From Quisquiliibacterium sp036525975 (GTDB taxonomy: Bacteria > Pseudomonadota > Gammaproteobacteria > Burkholderiales > Burkholderiaceae_E), in the NCBI GenBank assembly GCA_036525975.1, contig DATCZK010000048.1, forward strand, positions 1 to 59,041: 59,041 nt of DNA. Direction: 5' to 3'. Positions 42,021 through 50,490 of this stretch are shown here, in pieces. Every line of letters begins with the position of its first letter. Position 1 is the stretch's first letter. The notes beneath the pieces were generated by a model. The model saw only the letters and a program-made list of their open reading frames with translations. It was not told the DNA's origin and searched no databases. A program made the translations under genes and the position numbers.

Positions 42021-42515
42021 ATGGCACGCACGCGCAAGGCATCGAGCCTGACCGGCTGGTTCGCGATCGCCGCGGTCGTGGTCGCGCTCGACCAGCTCAC
42101 CAAGTGGATCGCGGTGCGCACGCTGCAGGACTTCGACCGCGTTCCGGTCATTGCGGGCTTGTTCGACTTCACGCTGGTCTACAACACGGGCGCGGCGTTC
42201 AGCTTCCTCGCCGACGCCGGCGGGTGGCAGCGCTGGTTCTTCACCGCGGTGGGGGTCGCGGCGGCGGTGTTCATCGTCTTCCTGCTCTGGCGGCACGGGT
42301 CGCAGCGGCTGTTCGGCTGGTCGCTCACGCTGATCCTGGGCGGCGCGATCGGCAACCTGATCGATCGCTTCGCGCACGGCAAGGTCACCGACTTCGTGCT
42401 GCTGTACTGGCAGAACTACCACTTCCCCGCGTTCAACGTAGCCGACAGCGCGATCACGATCGGGGCCGTCCTGCTGATCGCGGACGAGTTGCGCCGGGTG
42501 CGGCGCGGGCGGTGA
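42021..42515 (+). CDS. lspA: Lipoprotein signal peptidase
   Basis: The 164-residue protein has four membrane helices and the conserved aspartates: DQLTKWIAV near the start, GAIGNLIDRFAHGKVTDFV with the first catalytic Asp, and FNVADSAITIGA with the second. It cleaves the signal of prolipoproteins after diacylglyceryl modification. The last eight codons and the stop lie in a duplicated 33-bp unit. Confidence 0.95.
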   Translation: MARTRKASSLTGWFAIAAVVVALDQLTKWIAVRTLQDFDRVPVIAGLFDFTLVYNTGAAFSFLADAGGWQRWFFTAVGVAAAVFIVFLLWRHGSQRLFGWSLTLILGGAIGNLIDRFAHGKVTDFVLLYWQNYHFPAFNVADSAITIGAVLLIADELRRVRRGR

Positions 42516-42564
42516 GGCCGGCGGCGCCGGGTGCGGCGCGGGCGGTGAGGCCGGCGGCGCCGGG
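42491..42564 (+). repeat. 33-bp exact tandem duplication spanning the lspA stop codon
   Basis: A 33-bp unit starting GCGCCGGGTGCGG is at 42491-42523 and again, identical, at 42524-42556, followed by a partial third copy. It contains the lspA stop (42513-42515) and a second in-frame TGA at 42546-42548. The duplication lies between lspA and coaBC. Confidence 0.92.
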
Positions 42565-42614
42565 CGCGCGAGGAGCGCGCCCGCGCACGGCACGGCCTGT
42601 GATAAAAAGCGTTC

Positions 42615-43808
42615 ATGGAACTTGCTGACCGCCACCTGGTGCTCGGGGTCACGGGCGGGGTGGCCGCCTACAAGGCGGCGCTCCTCGCGCGCGAACTGCA
42701 GCGCGCCGGCGCCAGCGTGCAGGTCGTGATGACCGACGCGGCCACGCGATTCGTGGGCACGGCCACCTTCGCCGCGCTCACCGGGCGGCCGGTGTTCACC
42801 GACCAGTGGGACGCCTCGGTGCCCAGCAACATGGCGCACATCGAGCTCACGCGCGGCGCCGACGCGATCGTGGTGGCGCCCGCCACCGCCGACTTCCTCG
42901 CCAAGATCGCGCACGGGCTGGCCAACGACCTGCTCACCGCGCTGTGCCTGGCGCGCAATTGCCCGCTGCTCGTCGCGCCCGCGATGAACCGCGAGATGTG
43001 GAACAACGCGGCCACCGCGCGCAACGCGCGCACGCTGCGCGGCGACGGCGTCGCGCTGCTCGGCCCCGACAGCGGCGAGCAGGCCTGCGGCGAGGTCGGC
43101 GAGGGCCGCATGCTCGAGCCCGACGAAATCGTGGATGAACTGGTGGCGTTCTTCGCGCCCAAGTCGCTCGCGGGCCGTCGCGCGCTGGTCACGGCCGGCC
43201 CCACGTTCGAGCCGATCGACCCGGTGCGCGGCATCACCAACCTCTCGTCGGGCAAGACCGGTTTCGCGATCGCGCGGGCGATGCGCCACGCCGGCGCCGA
43301 GGTCACGATCGTCGCGGGCCCCACGGCGCTCGCCACGCCGCGCGGCGTCGCGCGCATCGACGTGGGCAGCGCGCGCGAGATGCACGCCGCGGTGGCCGCG
43401 GCTCTCGACACCGCGGGCGCCGACGTGTTCGTGGCGGTGGCCGCCGTTGCCGACTGGCGGGTGGAGAACGTGAGCGCGAGCAAGATCAAGAAGCGCCCCG
43501 GCGGCGCCCCGCCCGAACTGAAGTTCGCGCAGAACCCCGACATTCTCGCCACGGTGGCGGCGCGCCCCGACGCGCCGTTCTGCGTGGGATTCGCCGCCGA
43601 GAGCGAGAGCCTCGTGCGCAACGCCCAGGCCAAGCGCAAGAGCAAGGGGGTGCCGCTGCTCGTGGCCAACATCGGCCCGGACACCTTCGGGAGCGACGAC
43701 AGCGAGCTGATCCTGGTCGACGCCGAGGGCACGCGAAAGCTCGCGCGCGCGGACAAGCAGGCGCAAGCGCGCGCCCTCGTCGCGGAAATCGCGCGAAGGC
43801 TGCGATGA
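42615..43808 (+). CDS. coaBC: Bifunctional phosphopantothenoylcysteine decarboxylase / phosphopantothenate-cysteine ligase
   Basis: The 397-residue protein makes 4'-phosphopantetheine for CoA. The decarboxylase half has LGVTGGVAAYKAALLAREL, PAMNREMWNN and the catalytic cysteine in GEQACGEVGEGRMLEP. The ligase half has RRALVTAGPTFEPIDPVRG with SSGKTGFAIA, VAAVADW and KIKKRPGGAPPELKFAQNPD. Both domains are complete. Its stop overlaps the start of the next gene (ATGA). Confidence 0.95.
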   Translation: MELADRHLVLGVTGGVAAYKAALLARELQRAGASVQVVMTDAATRFVGTATFAALTGRPVFTDQWDASVPSNMAHIELTRGADAIVVAPATADFLAKIAHGLANDLLTALCLARNCPLLVAPAMNREMWNNAATARNARTLRGDGVALLGPDSGEQACGEVGEGRMLEPDEIVDELVAFFAPKSLAGRRALVTAGPTFEPIDPVRGITNLSSGKTGFAIARAMRHAGAEVTIVAGPTALATPRGVARIDVGSAREMHAAVAAALDTAGADVFVAVAAVADWRVENVSASKIKKRPGGAPPELKFAQNPDILATVAARPDAPFCVGFAAESESLVRNAQAKRKSKGVPLLVANIGPDTFGSDDSELILVDAEGTRKLARADKQAQARALVAEIARRLR

Positions 43809-44335
43809 TCGAGTCCAACGAGCCCAGAGACGGCGATTTCGTCCGCTACGTCGACGAGCTGATGCGCAGGTCGCCCGGGGCGCCGCTTCCCCAGGCGCCC
43901 GGGCCCGGCGAGGTCGTTCCCGCTGCGCGCGGCGAGCGCGAGTCGCTGCTGCAGACGCTGCGCGACGTGCTCACGAACCGTGCGGGCGCACCGCCGCGCA
44001 CCGGCACGCCGCCGCCTGCGGGGTCCGGCCCGGATTCCGCGCGGTTGCCGGCGCCCGAGCGCGCGCAGGCGCCGGCAACCGCGCGCAGCCCGGCGCCGAT
44101 GCAGCCTCGCACCGTGCCCTCTTCGGCGCGCGCGCGCGCGGGCGGCGCGAGCGCCGAGTCGGCGATGGTCGCGCGCGTGCTCGCCCGCATCGCGTCGATC
44201 GCGATCTTCGCCGGCGTCGTGCTGCTGGCAATGTCCTTCGCCGACGAGCCGCCGGTGCCGATCGACCCGATCGTGGGCATCGCGCTGCTCGCGGGCGCCG
44301 CGGTCGTGAGGCGAATTGCCAGGGGCCTTGCCTGA
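43805..44335 (+). CDS. Uncharacterised protein with Pro/Ala-rich middle and two C-terminal helices
   Basis: The ATG overlaps the coaBC stop and gives 176 residues. A charged N-terminal ~60 residues (DFVRYVDELMRRSPGAPLPQ, SLLQTLRDVLTNR) is followed by a disordered Pro/Ala/Arg region (65-115) and two membrane segments: RIASIAIFAGVVLLAMSFA and PIVGIALLAGAAVV. No known domain is recognised. The position between coaBC and dut, with translational coupling, suggests co-expression but does not reveal a function. Confidence 0.75.
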   Translation: MIESNEPRDGDFVRYVDELMRRSPGAPLPQAPGPGEVVPAARGERESLLQTLRDVLTNRAGAPPRTGTPPPAGSGPDSARLPAPERAQAPATARSPAPMQPRTVPSSARARAGGASAESAMVARVLARIASIAIFAGVVLLAMSFADEPPVPIDPIVGIALLAGAAVVRRIARGLA

Positions 44336-44378
44336 GAGCCGCGCGGGTTCCTGGCGAGCTTCTCCGGAAAGAGAGTAG

Positions 44379-44825
44379 ATGAAACTCGAAGTCAGGATCC
44401 TCGACGCGCGCATCCACGCGCAGCTGCCCGCCTACGCCACGCCGGGAAGCGCCGGGCTCGACCTGCGCGCGTGCCTCGACGCGCCGCTCGCGCTCGCGCC
44501 GGGCAGGACCGAACTGATCCCGACCGGGATGGCGATCCACATCGGCGACTCGCGACACGCCGCGCTGATCCTGCCGCGCTCGGGGCTGGGTCACAAGCAC
44601 GGCATCGTGCTGGGCAACCTCGTGGGGCTGATCGACTCCGACTACCAGGGCCAGCTGATGGTGTCGTGCTGGAACCGCGGCCAGAGCCCCTTCACGATCG
44701 AGCCGATGGAGCGCATCGCACAGCTGGTGATCGTGCCGGTGGTGCAGGCCGAGTTCGAGATCGTGGACGAGTTCGCCGCGAGCGAGCGCGGCGCCGGGGG
44801 GTTCGGGAGCACCGGCAAGCGCTGA
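44379..44825 (+). CDS. dut: dUTP diphosphatase
   Basis: The 148-residue trimeric dUTPase has all five motifs: PGSAGLDLRAC (1), PRSGLGHKHGI (2), GLIDSDYQGQLMVSCWNRG (3), ERIAQLVIVPVV (4) and RGAGGFGSTGK (5, the flexible P-loop-like arm). It removes dUTP and supplies dUMP for thymidylate synthesis. It is the last gene of the ribF-to-dut series; the transport/catabolic block of different composition starts 56 bp later. Confidence 0.96.
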   Translation: MKLEVRILDARIHAQLPAYATPGSAGLDLRACLDAPLALAPGRTELIPTGMAIHIGDSRHAALILPRSGLGHKHGIVLGNLVGLIDSDYQGQLMVSCWNRGQSPFTIEPMERIAQLVIVPVVQAEFEIVDEFAASERGAGGFGSTGKR

Positions 44826-44881
44826 GGTCGCGGGAACGATCGCCCCACCCACCCACGCGCCGGCCTGCCAGCGGCCGTGCG

Positions 44882-45634
44882 TCAGACGCCGAGTACGCGC
44901 TCCAGCGGTATTGAACGGCAATCCATCTCGTACTCGAGTTCAATGACTGGCGGGCGGCAGTAATGCCAGACGACCCCGGCGCGCGCCGCGCCTCGCTGCA
45001 CCAATTCCTCGCCGACGAAGGGGTGGAAATCGTGCACGGTATAGATCTGAGTCGCCGTTACCGACGACCAGTCGAAGCCGAGTGCCTTCAGCCTGTTTTC
45101 CATCTCGCCGAGCACCCAGCGCGCCTTGTTTCGCAGCCCCTTTGCGGAGGTGTCGCCGCGAGAGACGACGTTGTCGCGGTAATCGCCCATTCCCTCGGGC
45201 GCCTCTGCGCTGCCCGCGACGACGCAAGACGCGGGCGCGCCAGGGTCCGGCACGGTATAGCTGAAAGCAAAGAAACCCGGTTCGATCGGCGGATCGAGTT
45301 CCGGGCAGACGTTGCTGCGCGCAACCGGGTTGACCTGATCGCGCATCAGGCCCCATTGGCGGAGCGTCTCGATGTACACCGCGTTGAAGTCGCGGAAACC
45401 CTGCTCGGTGAACGGCGCCGGCGAGCGCAACTCGCATGCGCACAATGCGGTGTTCGCGCGCCCTGCATCGGCGAGGAAACGTTGAATTCGCCCGAAGCCC
45501 TCGCGCAACCCGAGAACGCGCGTGAATCTCACCCGCTCGATACGGAAACCGGGCTGCGCGGCGACGCCGCCCGAGTATTGTGAAACGGCTGGAATGTAGC
45601 GGTATCCGCCCGCCTCGAGAATCTGCGTGGTCAC
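44882..45634 (-). CDS. RidA-like protein (possible imine/enamine deaminase), extended form
   Basis: The chosen GTG at 45634 follows CGGGAG with 7-bp spacing and gives 250 residues; a TTG at 45661 overlapping the livF stop would add nine. The C-terminal ~60 residues resemble a RidA/YjgF fold (LGFDWSSVTATQIYTVHDF, then VWHYCRPPVIELEYEMDCRS). The N-terminal part (YRYIPAVSQYSGGVAA, GFGRIQRFLADAGRANTALC) looks like a second, diverged copy. RidA proteins hydrolyse reactive enamines/imines, and 2-aminomuconate deaminases belong to this superfamily. It is the last gene of the liv operon. Function is inferred from fold and context. Confidence 0.6.
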   Translation of the reverse strand: MTTQILEAGGYRYIPAVSQYSGGVAAQPGFRIERVRFTRVLGLREGFGRIQRFLADAGRANTALCACELRSPAPFTEQGFRDFNAVYIETLRQWGLMRDQVNPVARSNVCPELDPPIEPGFFAFSYTVPDPGAPASCVVAGSAEAPEGMGDYRDNVVSRGDTSAKGLRNKARWVLGEMENRLKALGFDWSSVTATQIYTVHDFHPFVGEELVQRGAARAGVVWHYCRPPVIELEYEMDCRSIPLERVLGV

Positions 45635-45657
45635 TGCTTGGCTCCCGAAAAGACGAT

Positions 45658-46413
45658 TCAATCTGTCGCCAGGCCCAGATAGGCACTGCGCACGGCGGGG
45701 TCGCGCAGCAGGTCGCGGCTGGGCCCATGCTGGGCGACCCGGCCCATGTCCATCACGTAGGCTGTCGTGGACACCTCGAGCGCCGTCACCACGTCCTGCT
45801 CGACCACCAGGATCGTCAGCCCAGAGCGGTTCAGCGTCATCAGCGCCTCGATAAGCTGCTCGACGAGAAGCGGCGACAATCCCAAAGAGAGTTCATCGAT
45901 CATCAGCAGGCGCGGCGCACTCATCAGGCCGCGTCCGATCGCGCACATCTGCTGCTCGCCGCCCGATAGCGTGCCCGCGGCCTGAAGGCGCCGCTCCTTG
46001 AGCTTCGGGAATATCGAATAGACCCGGTCGATGTCGCGCCTCAGTACGGCGCGACTTGCGACGCGCAAGTAAGCGCCCATCAGCAGATTCTCCTCGACCG
46101 ACATCGCGCTGAACAGCCGGCGGCCCTCGGGGACGTGCGCGATGCCCAGGCCTAGAATGCCCGCAGGGGTCAGAGCCTGGATCTCCTTGCCCTGCCAAAG
46201 GATTCGTCCCTTGCGGGGCTGCACGAGCCCGGATACGGTTCGCATGAGCGTCGACTTGCCTGCGCCGTTCGAACCGATCAACGCGGTGATTTCGCCCTCA
46301 CCCACGACGAGATCGACGCCCCACAGCACGATTACCTCGCCGTAGCCGGACTGAAGGCCCTCGATTCGCATCAACTCGGGTGCTCGCCCTGCGATACCGG
46401 ACTGCGTGCTCAT
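45658..46413 (-). CDS. livF: Branched-chain amino acid-type ABC transporter ATPase LivF
   Basis: The 251-residue ATPase has Walker A GSNGAGKST, Q-loop region GIAHVPEGRRLFSAMSVEENL, signature LSGGEQQM and Walker B LLMIDELSLGLSP. The HVPEGRRLF motif marks LivF. Walker B reads DELSLGLSP where most have DEPSLGLAP. It forms the ATPase heterodimer with LivG, whose gene ends 11 bp upstream. Confidence 0.93.
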   Translation of the reverse strand: MSTQSGIAGRAPELMRIEGLQSGYGEVIVLWGVDLVVGEGEITALIGSNGAGKSTLMRTVSGLVQPRKGRILWQGKEIQALTPAGILGLGIAHVPEGRRLFSAMSVEENLLMGAYLRVASRAVLRRDIDRVYSIFPKLKERRLQAAGTLSGGEQQMCAIGRGLMSAPRLLMIDELSLGLSPLLVEQLIEALMTLNRSGLTILVVEQDVVTALEVSTTAYVMDMGRVAQHGPSRDLLRDPAVRSAYLGLATD

Positions 46414-46424
46414 TGAGTTCGCTC

Positions 46425-47162
46425 TCAGGCCGCCTGAGCGTACTTCTTGCCCAGGTAGGCCTCGACGACCCGGCGATCGGCCACCACTTCTCCGGGCGTA
46501 CCGTCCGCGATCAGGGCACCGTTGTGCAGCACGACGACCCGCGAGGAGACCGACAGCACCACCTTCATCAGGTGCTCAATCAGAACGATCGTGACGCCGG
46601 ACGCGGCGATCGTACGGATCAGACCCAGAGCGCGCTCGATTTCGGTCGGATTCAAACCGGCATTGACCTCGTCGAGAAACAGCAATTTCGGCCTCATCGC
46701 CAGCGCCTTTGCCAGTTCGAGCCGTTTTCGCATCGCAAGCGTGAGGTTGGCGGCAGGCTTGTTGCCAAACTCGGACAAGCCGACGAAATCAAGCTGCGCC
46801 GCGGCCACGCGCAGTGCGTCTCGCATTCCGGCGCAGCCTCCGGAGAAGAGCGCGGCTGCCGCCACGTTTTCCAACGCGCTCAGGTCGGGAAACGGCTGCA
46901 CCACCTGAAACGTTCGCGCAAGACCGGCGCGCGCCGTCTGATACGGGCGATAACGCGTGATCTCCCGCCCTTCGTAGATGACGCGCCCGGAAGAGGCCCG
47001 GTGCACGCCACTGATCACGTTCACCAGGGTGGTCTTTCCGGCGCCATTCGGCCCGATCAGTCCGATGACCTCGCCCTGTCCGACCTTCAACGAAACATCC
47101 TGCAGCGCCTGAAGACCGCCGAAGCGCCGCGACACCGACTCCAGGCGCAGCAGTTCAGCCAT
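46425..47162 (-). CDS. livG: Branched-chain amino acid-type ABC transporter ATPase LivG
   Basis: The 245-residue ATPase has Walker A GPNGAGKTT, signature in PAANLTLAMRKRLELAKAL (LTLAMRK in place of LSYGQQR), Walker B LLFLDEVNAGLNP and H-loop LIEHLM. LNPTEIERALGLIRTI and the C-terminal EVVADRRVVEAYLG identify LivG. The degenerate LSGGQ-type signature is a departure from most relatives. It overlaps livM by 8 bp. Confidence 0.92.
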   Translation of the reverse strand: MAELLRLESVSRRFGGLQALQDVSLKVGQGEVIGLIGPNGAGKTTLVNVISGVHRASSGRVIYEGREITRYRPYQTARAGLARTFQVVQPFPDLSALENVAAAALFSGGCAGMRDALRVAAAQLDFVGLSEFGNKPAANLTLAMRKRLELAKALAMRPKLLFLDEVNAGLNPTEIERALGLIRTIAASGVTIVLIEHLMKVVLSVSSRVVVLHNGALIADGTPGEVVADRRVVEAYLGKKYAQAA

Positions 47163-48099
47163 CGCGTGCCCTCATTGCGCCCAAGCGCCGCCCAACCGAG
47201 ACGATCCCACCTGGAAAGAACAGCAGCAGCGCCACGATGAGGAAACCGAGCACTCCGGTGTGAACCTGCAGGTAGTTGCGCCAGACGAGTTCCTCGACCG
47301 CGAGAAAGACGAACGCACCGGTCACGGCCCCAACGATCGATCCAAGCCCACCGAGCAGTGCCATCACTATAGGCTTGACCGATAGAAGGATATCGTAGAC
47401 ATCGGGGGGCTCGATGTAGTGAACCCAGCCCGCATACAGCGTGCCGGCCATCGCGACGAATACACCCGAGAAGGCGAATGCGAAGCTCTTGTACGCGGTG
47501 GCATTGACGCCGATCATGTCAGCCGCCGACTCGTTCTGGCGAATGCACTTCAGCCCGAATCCGAGCTTTGAACGCTCCAGCGCCACCAGCACCACAAGGC
47601 TTGCGAGCAGCAGCGCCCACATCGCGACGAAGAAGAACACTGCTTCGGCCATGACCCCGGCGCCCGCCGACGTGCCCAGCGGAATGTTCAGCCCCATCCC
47701 GCCGCCGGTGAGGTCGGTCGCCGCGTTCGTGACTTCGCGCAGTACCTCGGCCACGGCGAGGCTGCCGATCGCGAAGTAATGTCCCCTGAGCCGCAAGAGC
47801 ACTACGCCAAGCAGCAGCGCCCCCGCGAACGCGCTCGACGCGGCAAGCCCCAGCGCGAGCGTCAGGGCACCCCCCTTTGCCAGCGTGATGCCGCCGACGT
47901 AGGCGCCCAGTCCGAAGAAAGCAGCGGTCGCAAACGATGGATATCCCGCAAGCCCCCCGATCACGTTCCACGACACCGACATCACGGCGTACATGCACGC
48001 CACGGTGGCGAGGCGCAGCTGGTAGGAATCCCCGACGAGGGCGAGCACGCCGAGCAATCCGACCGCCGCGAAGAGAGCCAACTGGCTGCGCGCGATCAC
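47155..48099 (-). CDS. livM: ABC transporter permease LivM
   Basis: The GTG at 48099 overlaps the livH stop and gives 314 residues with about nine helices. LivM motifs are SVSWNVIGGLAGYPSFATAA near the start, LRGHYFAIGSLAVAEVLREV, ERSKLGFGLKCIRQNESAAD (the ATPase-coupling EAA-like loop) and ALLGGLGSIVGAVTGAFVFL. It forms the channel with LivH. Confidence 0.93.
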   Translation of the reverse strand: MIARSQLALFAAVGLLGVLALVGDSYQLRLATVACMYAVMSVSWNVIGGLAGYPSFATAAFFGLGAYVGGITLAKGGALTLALGLAASSAFAGALLLGVVLLRLRGHYFAIGSLAVAEVLREVTNAATDLTGGGMGLNIPLGTSAGAGVMAEAVFFFVAMWALLLASLVVLVALERSKLGFGLKCIRQNESAADMIGVNATAYKSFAFAFSGVFVAMAGTLYAGWVHYIEPPDVYDILLSVKPIVMALLGGLGSIVGAVTGAFVFLAVEELVWRNYLQVHTGVLGFLIVALLLFFPGGIVSVGRRLGAMRARDG

Positions 48100-48962
48100 T
48101 CGAAACCCCGCTTGCCCAGCAAACCCTGCGGGCGAAAGATCAGGAACAGGATCAGCAAGGAAAACGAGAGCGTGACCGCATGCTCGGGTCCGAAGGCCAG
48201 CGCACCGAAGCTCTCGACCAGTCCCAGGACAAGTCCGCCAACCACCGCGCCGGGAACGCTGCCCAGCCCGCCCAGCACGCAGACCACGAACGCCTTGCCC
48301 AGATACGGTATCGACGCCAGCGGGGAGATCGGGAAGATCAGGGCAAGAAGCACTCCGGCGCATCCCGCCATCGCCGTACCGAACGCGAATGCCGCGGCGT
48401 AGATCGACCGCACGTTCACGCCCATGAGGGTGGCGGCATCGCGGTCCAGTCTGACCGCGACGATCGCCCTGCCGATCCGCGACTTGCGCAGGATGAGGTA
48501 AAGGGCACCGGTGAGCACCAACGCGAACACCATGGCCACGATCCGGTCGACTGGAACCACAACCGAGCCCAGCGCAACGGTTCCCAGCGGCGGGTCGAGG
48601 ATGAGCTTGCGGTAGTCGGCCTTGAACGCCAGCAGCATCGCGTTGTTCAGGATCAGGTCGAGCCCGAAGGTGAGCGTAAGAGTCACCAACACCGGCGCGG
48701 CAATAACCCGATTGAGCACGCCGCGCTGAATCAGGTAGCCGACGACGAAGAACAGCGGTGCTGCGATCAGCAGCGTGGCCCACGGGCTCAAGCCCGCCGC
48801 ATTGTATGCGCCCCAAGCCAGATAGGACCCGAGCACGATGAACGACCCGTGCATCAGGTTGATGACGTTCAACACGCCCCAAACGAGGGAGAAGCCTGCC
48901 GCTATGCACGCGTACAGGCAGCCCAGCACCACTCCGTTGACGAGGATCTGAAGCGTGAACAT
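48096..48962 (-). CDS. livH: ABC transporter permease LivH
   Basis: The 288-residue permease has eight helices and LivH motifs: LQILVNGVVLGCLYACIAAG, GVLNVINLMHGSFIVLGSYL, RKSRIGRAIVAVRLDRDAAT (coupling loop) and VCVLGGLGSVPGAVVGGLVL. It pairs with LivM. 69 bp separate it from livK upstream. Confidence 0.93.
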   Translation of the reverse strand: MFTLQILVNGVVLGCLYACIAAGFSLVWGVLNVINLMHGSFIVLGSYLAWGAYNAAGLSPWATLLIAAPLFFVVGYLIQRGVLNRVIAAPVLVTLTLTFGLDLILNNAMLLAFKADYRKLILDPPLGTVALGSVVVPVDRIVAMVFALVLTGALYLILRKSRIGRAIVAVRLDRDAATLMGVNVRSIYAAAFAFGTAMAGCAGVLLALIFPISPLASIPYLGKAFVVCVLGGLGSVPGAVVGGLVLGLVESFGALAFGPEHAVTLSFSLLILFLIFRPQGLLGKRGFE

Positions 48963-49031
48963 GGTTGCCCGAAGCGCCCGCGGATCCCGACCCGCGCCTG
49001 CGCGCCCCCGAGACGTGCGATTGCAGTTCTA

Positions 49032-50267
49032 CTACTTCACGCCGAGCTTCAGGTCTCCCTGGCGGATCGAGGCCGGATGGACCACGATCGTCTTGCCCCC
49101 CTGGATCTGGAACACCGGAGGCTCGAGCGAGGTGATCTGGCCGCTCGGCCCGAACTTGACCGGCCCGAAGAACGTGTTCGCGTTCATCTTCGCGAGTTGG
49201 TCCCTCACCTTGGCCGGATCGACAGATCCCGCCTTTTCGATCGCCAGCTGAAACAGCGCCCCTGCCGCCGACGCCGAGGCCTGCGCGTAATCCGGGATTG
49301 ACTTGTACTTCTCGCGAAACAGCTTCACGTAGTTCTCGGTCGACCCGAAGATGTCCGTCCCGGCATAGCGCGCAGCCGGGTGCCACCAGGCTGCGCTGCT
49401 GATGTTCTCGGCACCCGCACCCGCCGCGTCGATGAATTCCTGATACGCGGGGCCGGCCACCATCGTCACCACCGGAGCCTCGATTCGCTGATCTGCCATC
49501 TGCTTTCTGATCAGCACGAGGTCGTTGATGTAGCCGGTCGCGAAGATCCACTGTGGGTTTGCGGCCTTGATCTGCGCCAGCGCCGACGAATGATCCATGG
49601 TGTTGATCGCGTATTTCTCGAAGAACACCACGCTCATGCCGCGCTGCTTGGCCGACTTCTCCATCTCCTGCGCGATCGCCAGCGGGAACAGGTCATTGCG
49701 CGCGAGAATAGCCACGCGCTTGACCTCAGGCGCCTTCTTCGTGACGATGTCCGACAGCGGATTCGTCAACGTGTCGTTGGGCGTGAAAGTGCCGAACAGG
49801 TACTTGTAGCCCTGATCATAGACCTGCGACGACGACGCGGTCGCGGCGATCGTTGGAATGCCATACTTCTCGGATACGGTGCTGGCCGCCTTCGTGGCGC
49901 CGGACCCGAACGGCGAGAACAGGAATTGCACCTTTTCTTGCGAAATCAACTGCTCGGCTGCCTGCACGGCCCGCGGCGTGTTTGACTGGTAGTCGGTGTA
50001 TACGATCTCCACCTTCATCTTCTTGCCGCCGACGTTCAAGCCTCCCGACTTGTTCACGATCTCGGCCCACAAGTCATATCCCTGCTGCTGCTTGAGTGCC
50101 TCTGGCGCGAGCGCGCCGGTCAGCGGCAGCGGAGCTCCGAAGCGAACCGTATCCTGCGCGAACGACGAAGCGGCGAACGCCGCAGGCATCAGCGCCAGAG
50201 CGATCGACGCCGCGACTCGCGCGATTGAAGGATGACCGGACTTGAGGTTCGGTAGCTTGGAAGGCAT
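49032..50267 (-). CDS. livK: Periplasmic substrate-binding protein (LivK-like) of the liv operon
   Basis: The ATG at 50267 follows GGAG by 6 bp and gives 411 residues; an ATG at 50279 lacks a well-placed ribosome-binding site. The signal peptide (RVAASIALALMPAAFAASSF) ends near SFAQ. The mature part has the type I periplasmic-binding fold: VRFGAPLPLTGALAPEALKQ, GYDLWAEIVNKSGGLNVGGK, AEQLISQEKVQFLFSPFGSG and PTIAATASSS. It resembles amide/amino-acid receptors of the HAAT group rather than strict leucine binders. First gene of the operon. Confidence 0.9.
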   Translation of the reverse strand: MPSKLPNLKSGHPSIARVAASIALALMPAAFAASSFAQDTVRFGAPLPLTGALAPEALKQQQGYDLWAEIVNKSGGLNVGGKKMKVEIVYTDYQSNTPRAVQAAEQLISQEKVQFLFSPFGSGATKAASTVSEKYGIPTIAATASSSQVYDQGYKYLFGTFTPNDTLTNPLSDIVTKKAPEVKRVAILARNDLFPLAIAQEMEKSAKQRGMSVVFFEKYAINTMDHSSALAQIKAANPQWIFATGYINDLVLIRKQMADQRIEAPVVTMVAGPAYQEFIDAAGAGAENISSAAWWHPAARYAGTDIFGSTENYVKLFREKYKSIPDYAQASASAAGALFQLAIEKAGSVDPAKVRDQLAKMNANTFFGPVKFGPSGQITSLEPPVFQIQGGKTIVVHPASIRQGDLKLGVK

Positions 50268-50318
50268 ACGCGTCTCCATCGTTAACATGCCGCCTCTATT
50301 GACCATTGAAGTCACCGC

Positions 50319-50382
50319 AGTCGATGCGGTCGACTTAGACTAACATCGACTGAATTGCGGGGGAATTGCCCCCTATTCGACT
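50319..50382. promoter_or_regulatory. Candidate LysR-regulator binding region with repeated TCGACT motifs
   Basis: AGTCGA-TGCGG-TCGACT (50319-50335) is a perfect 6-bp inverted repeat. Two further TCGACT copies lie at 50346 and 50377, with GGGGG-AATTG-CCCCC (50358-50372) between them. The cluster lies in the 223-bp gap between divergent livK and the LysR gene, where such regulators usually bind. No consensus promoter is evident in the gap. Confidence 0.5.
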
Positions 50383-50490
50383 TCCGCGTTCTAATTTGGA
50401 GAACACGCGGGTGGTCGGCCTGATCGAACAACCGTTGCCCGGCCCGCGCGACAGTCCGGTTTCGAGCGGTCCGCTTGGACATCAACTCGA

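Noticed and set aside
40184..42172. Long minus-strand frame antisense to ileS.
   Set aside because: Low-complexity antisense composition; ileS on the other strand is complete and canonical.
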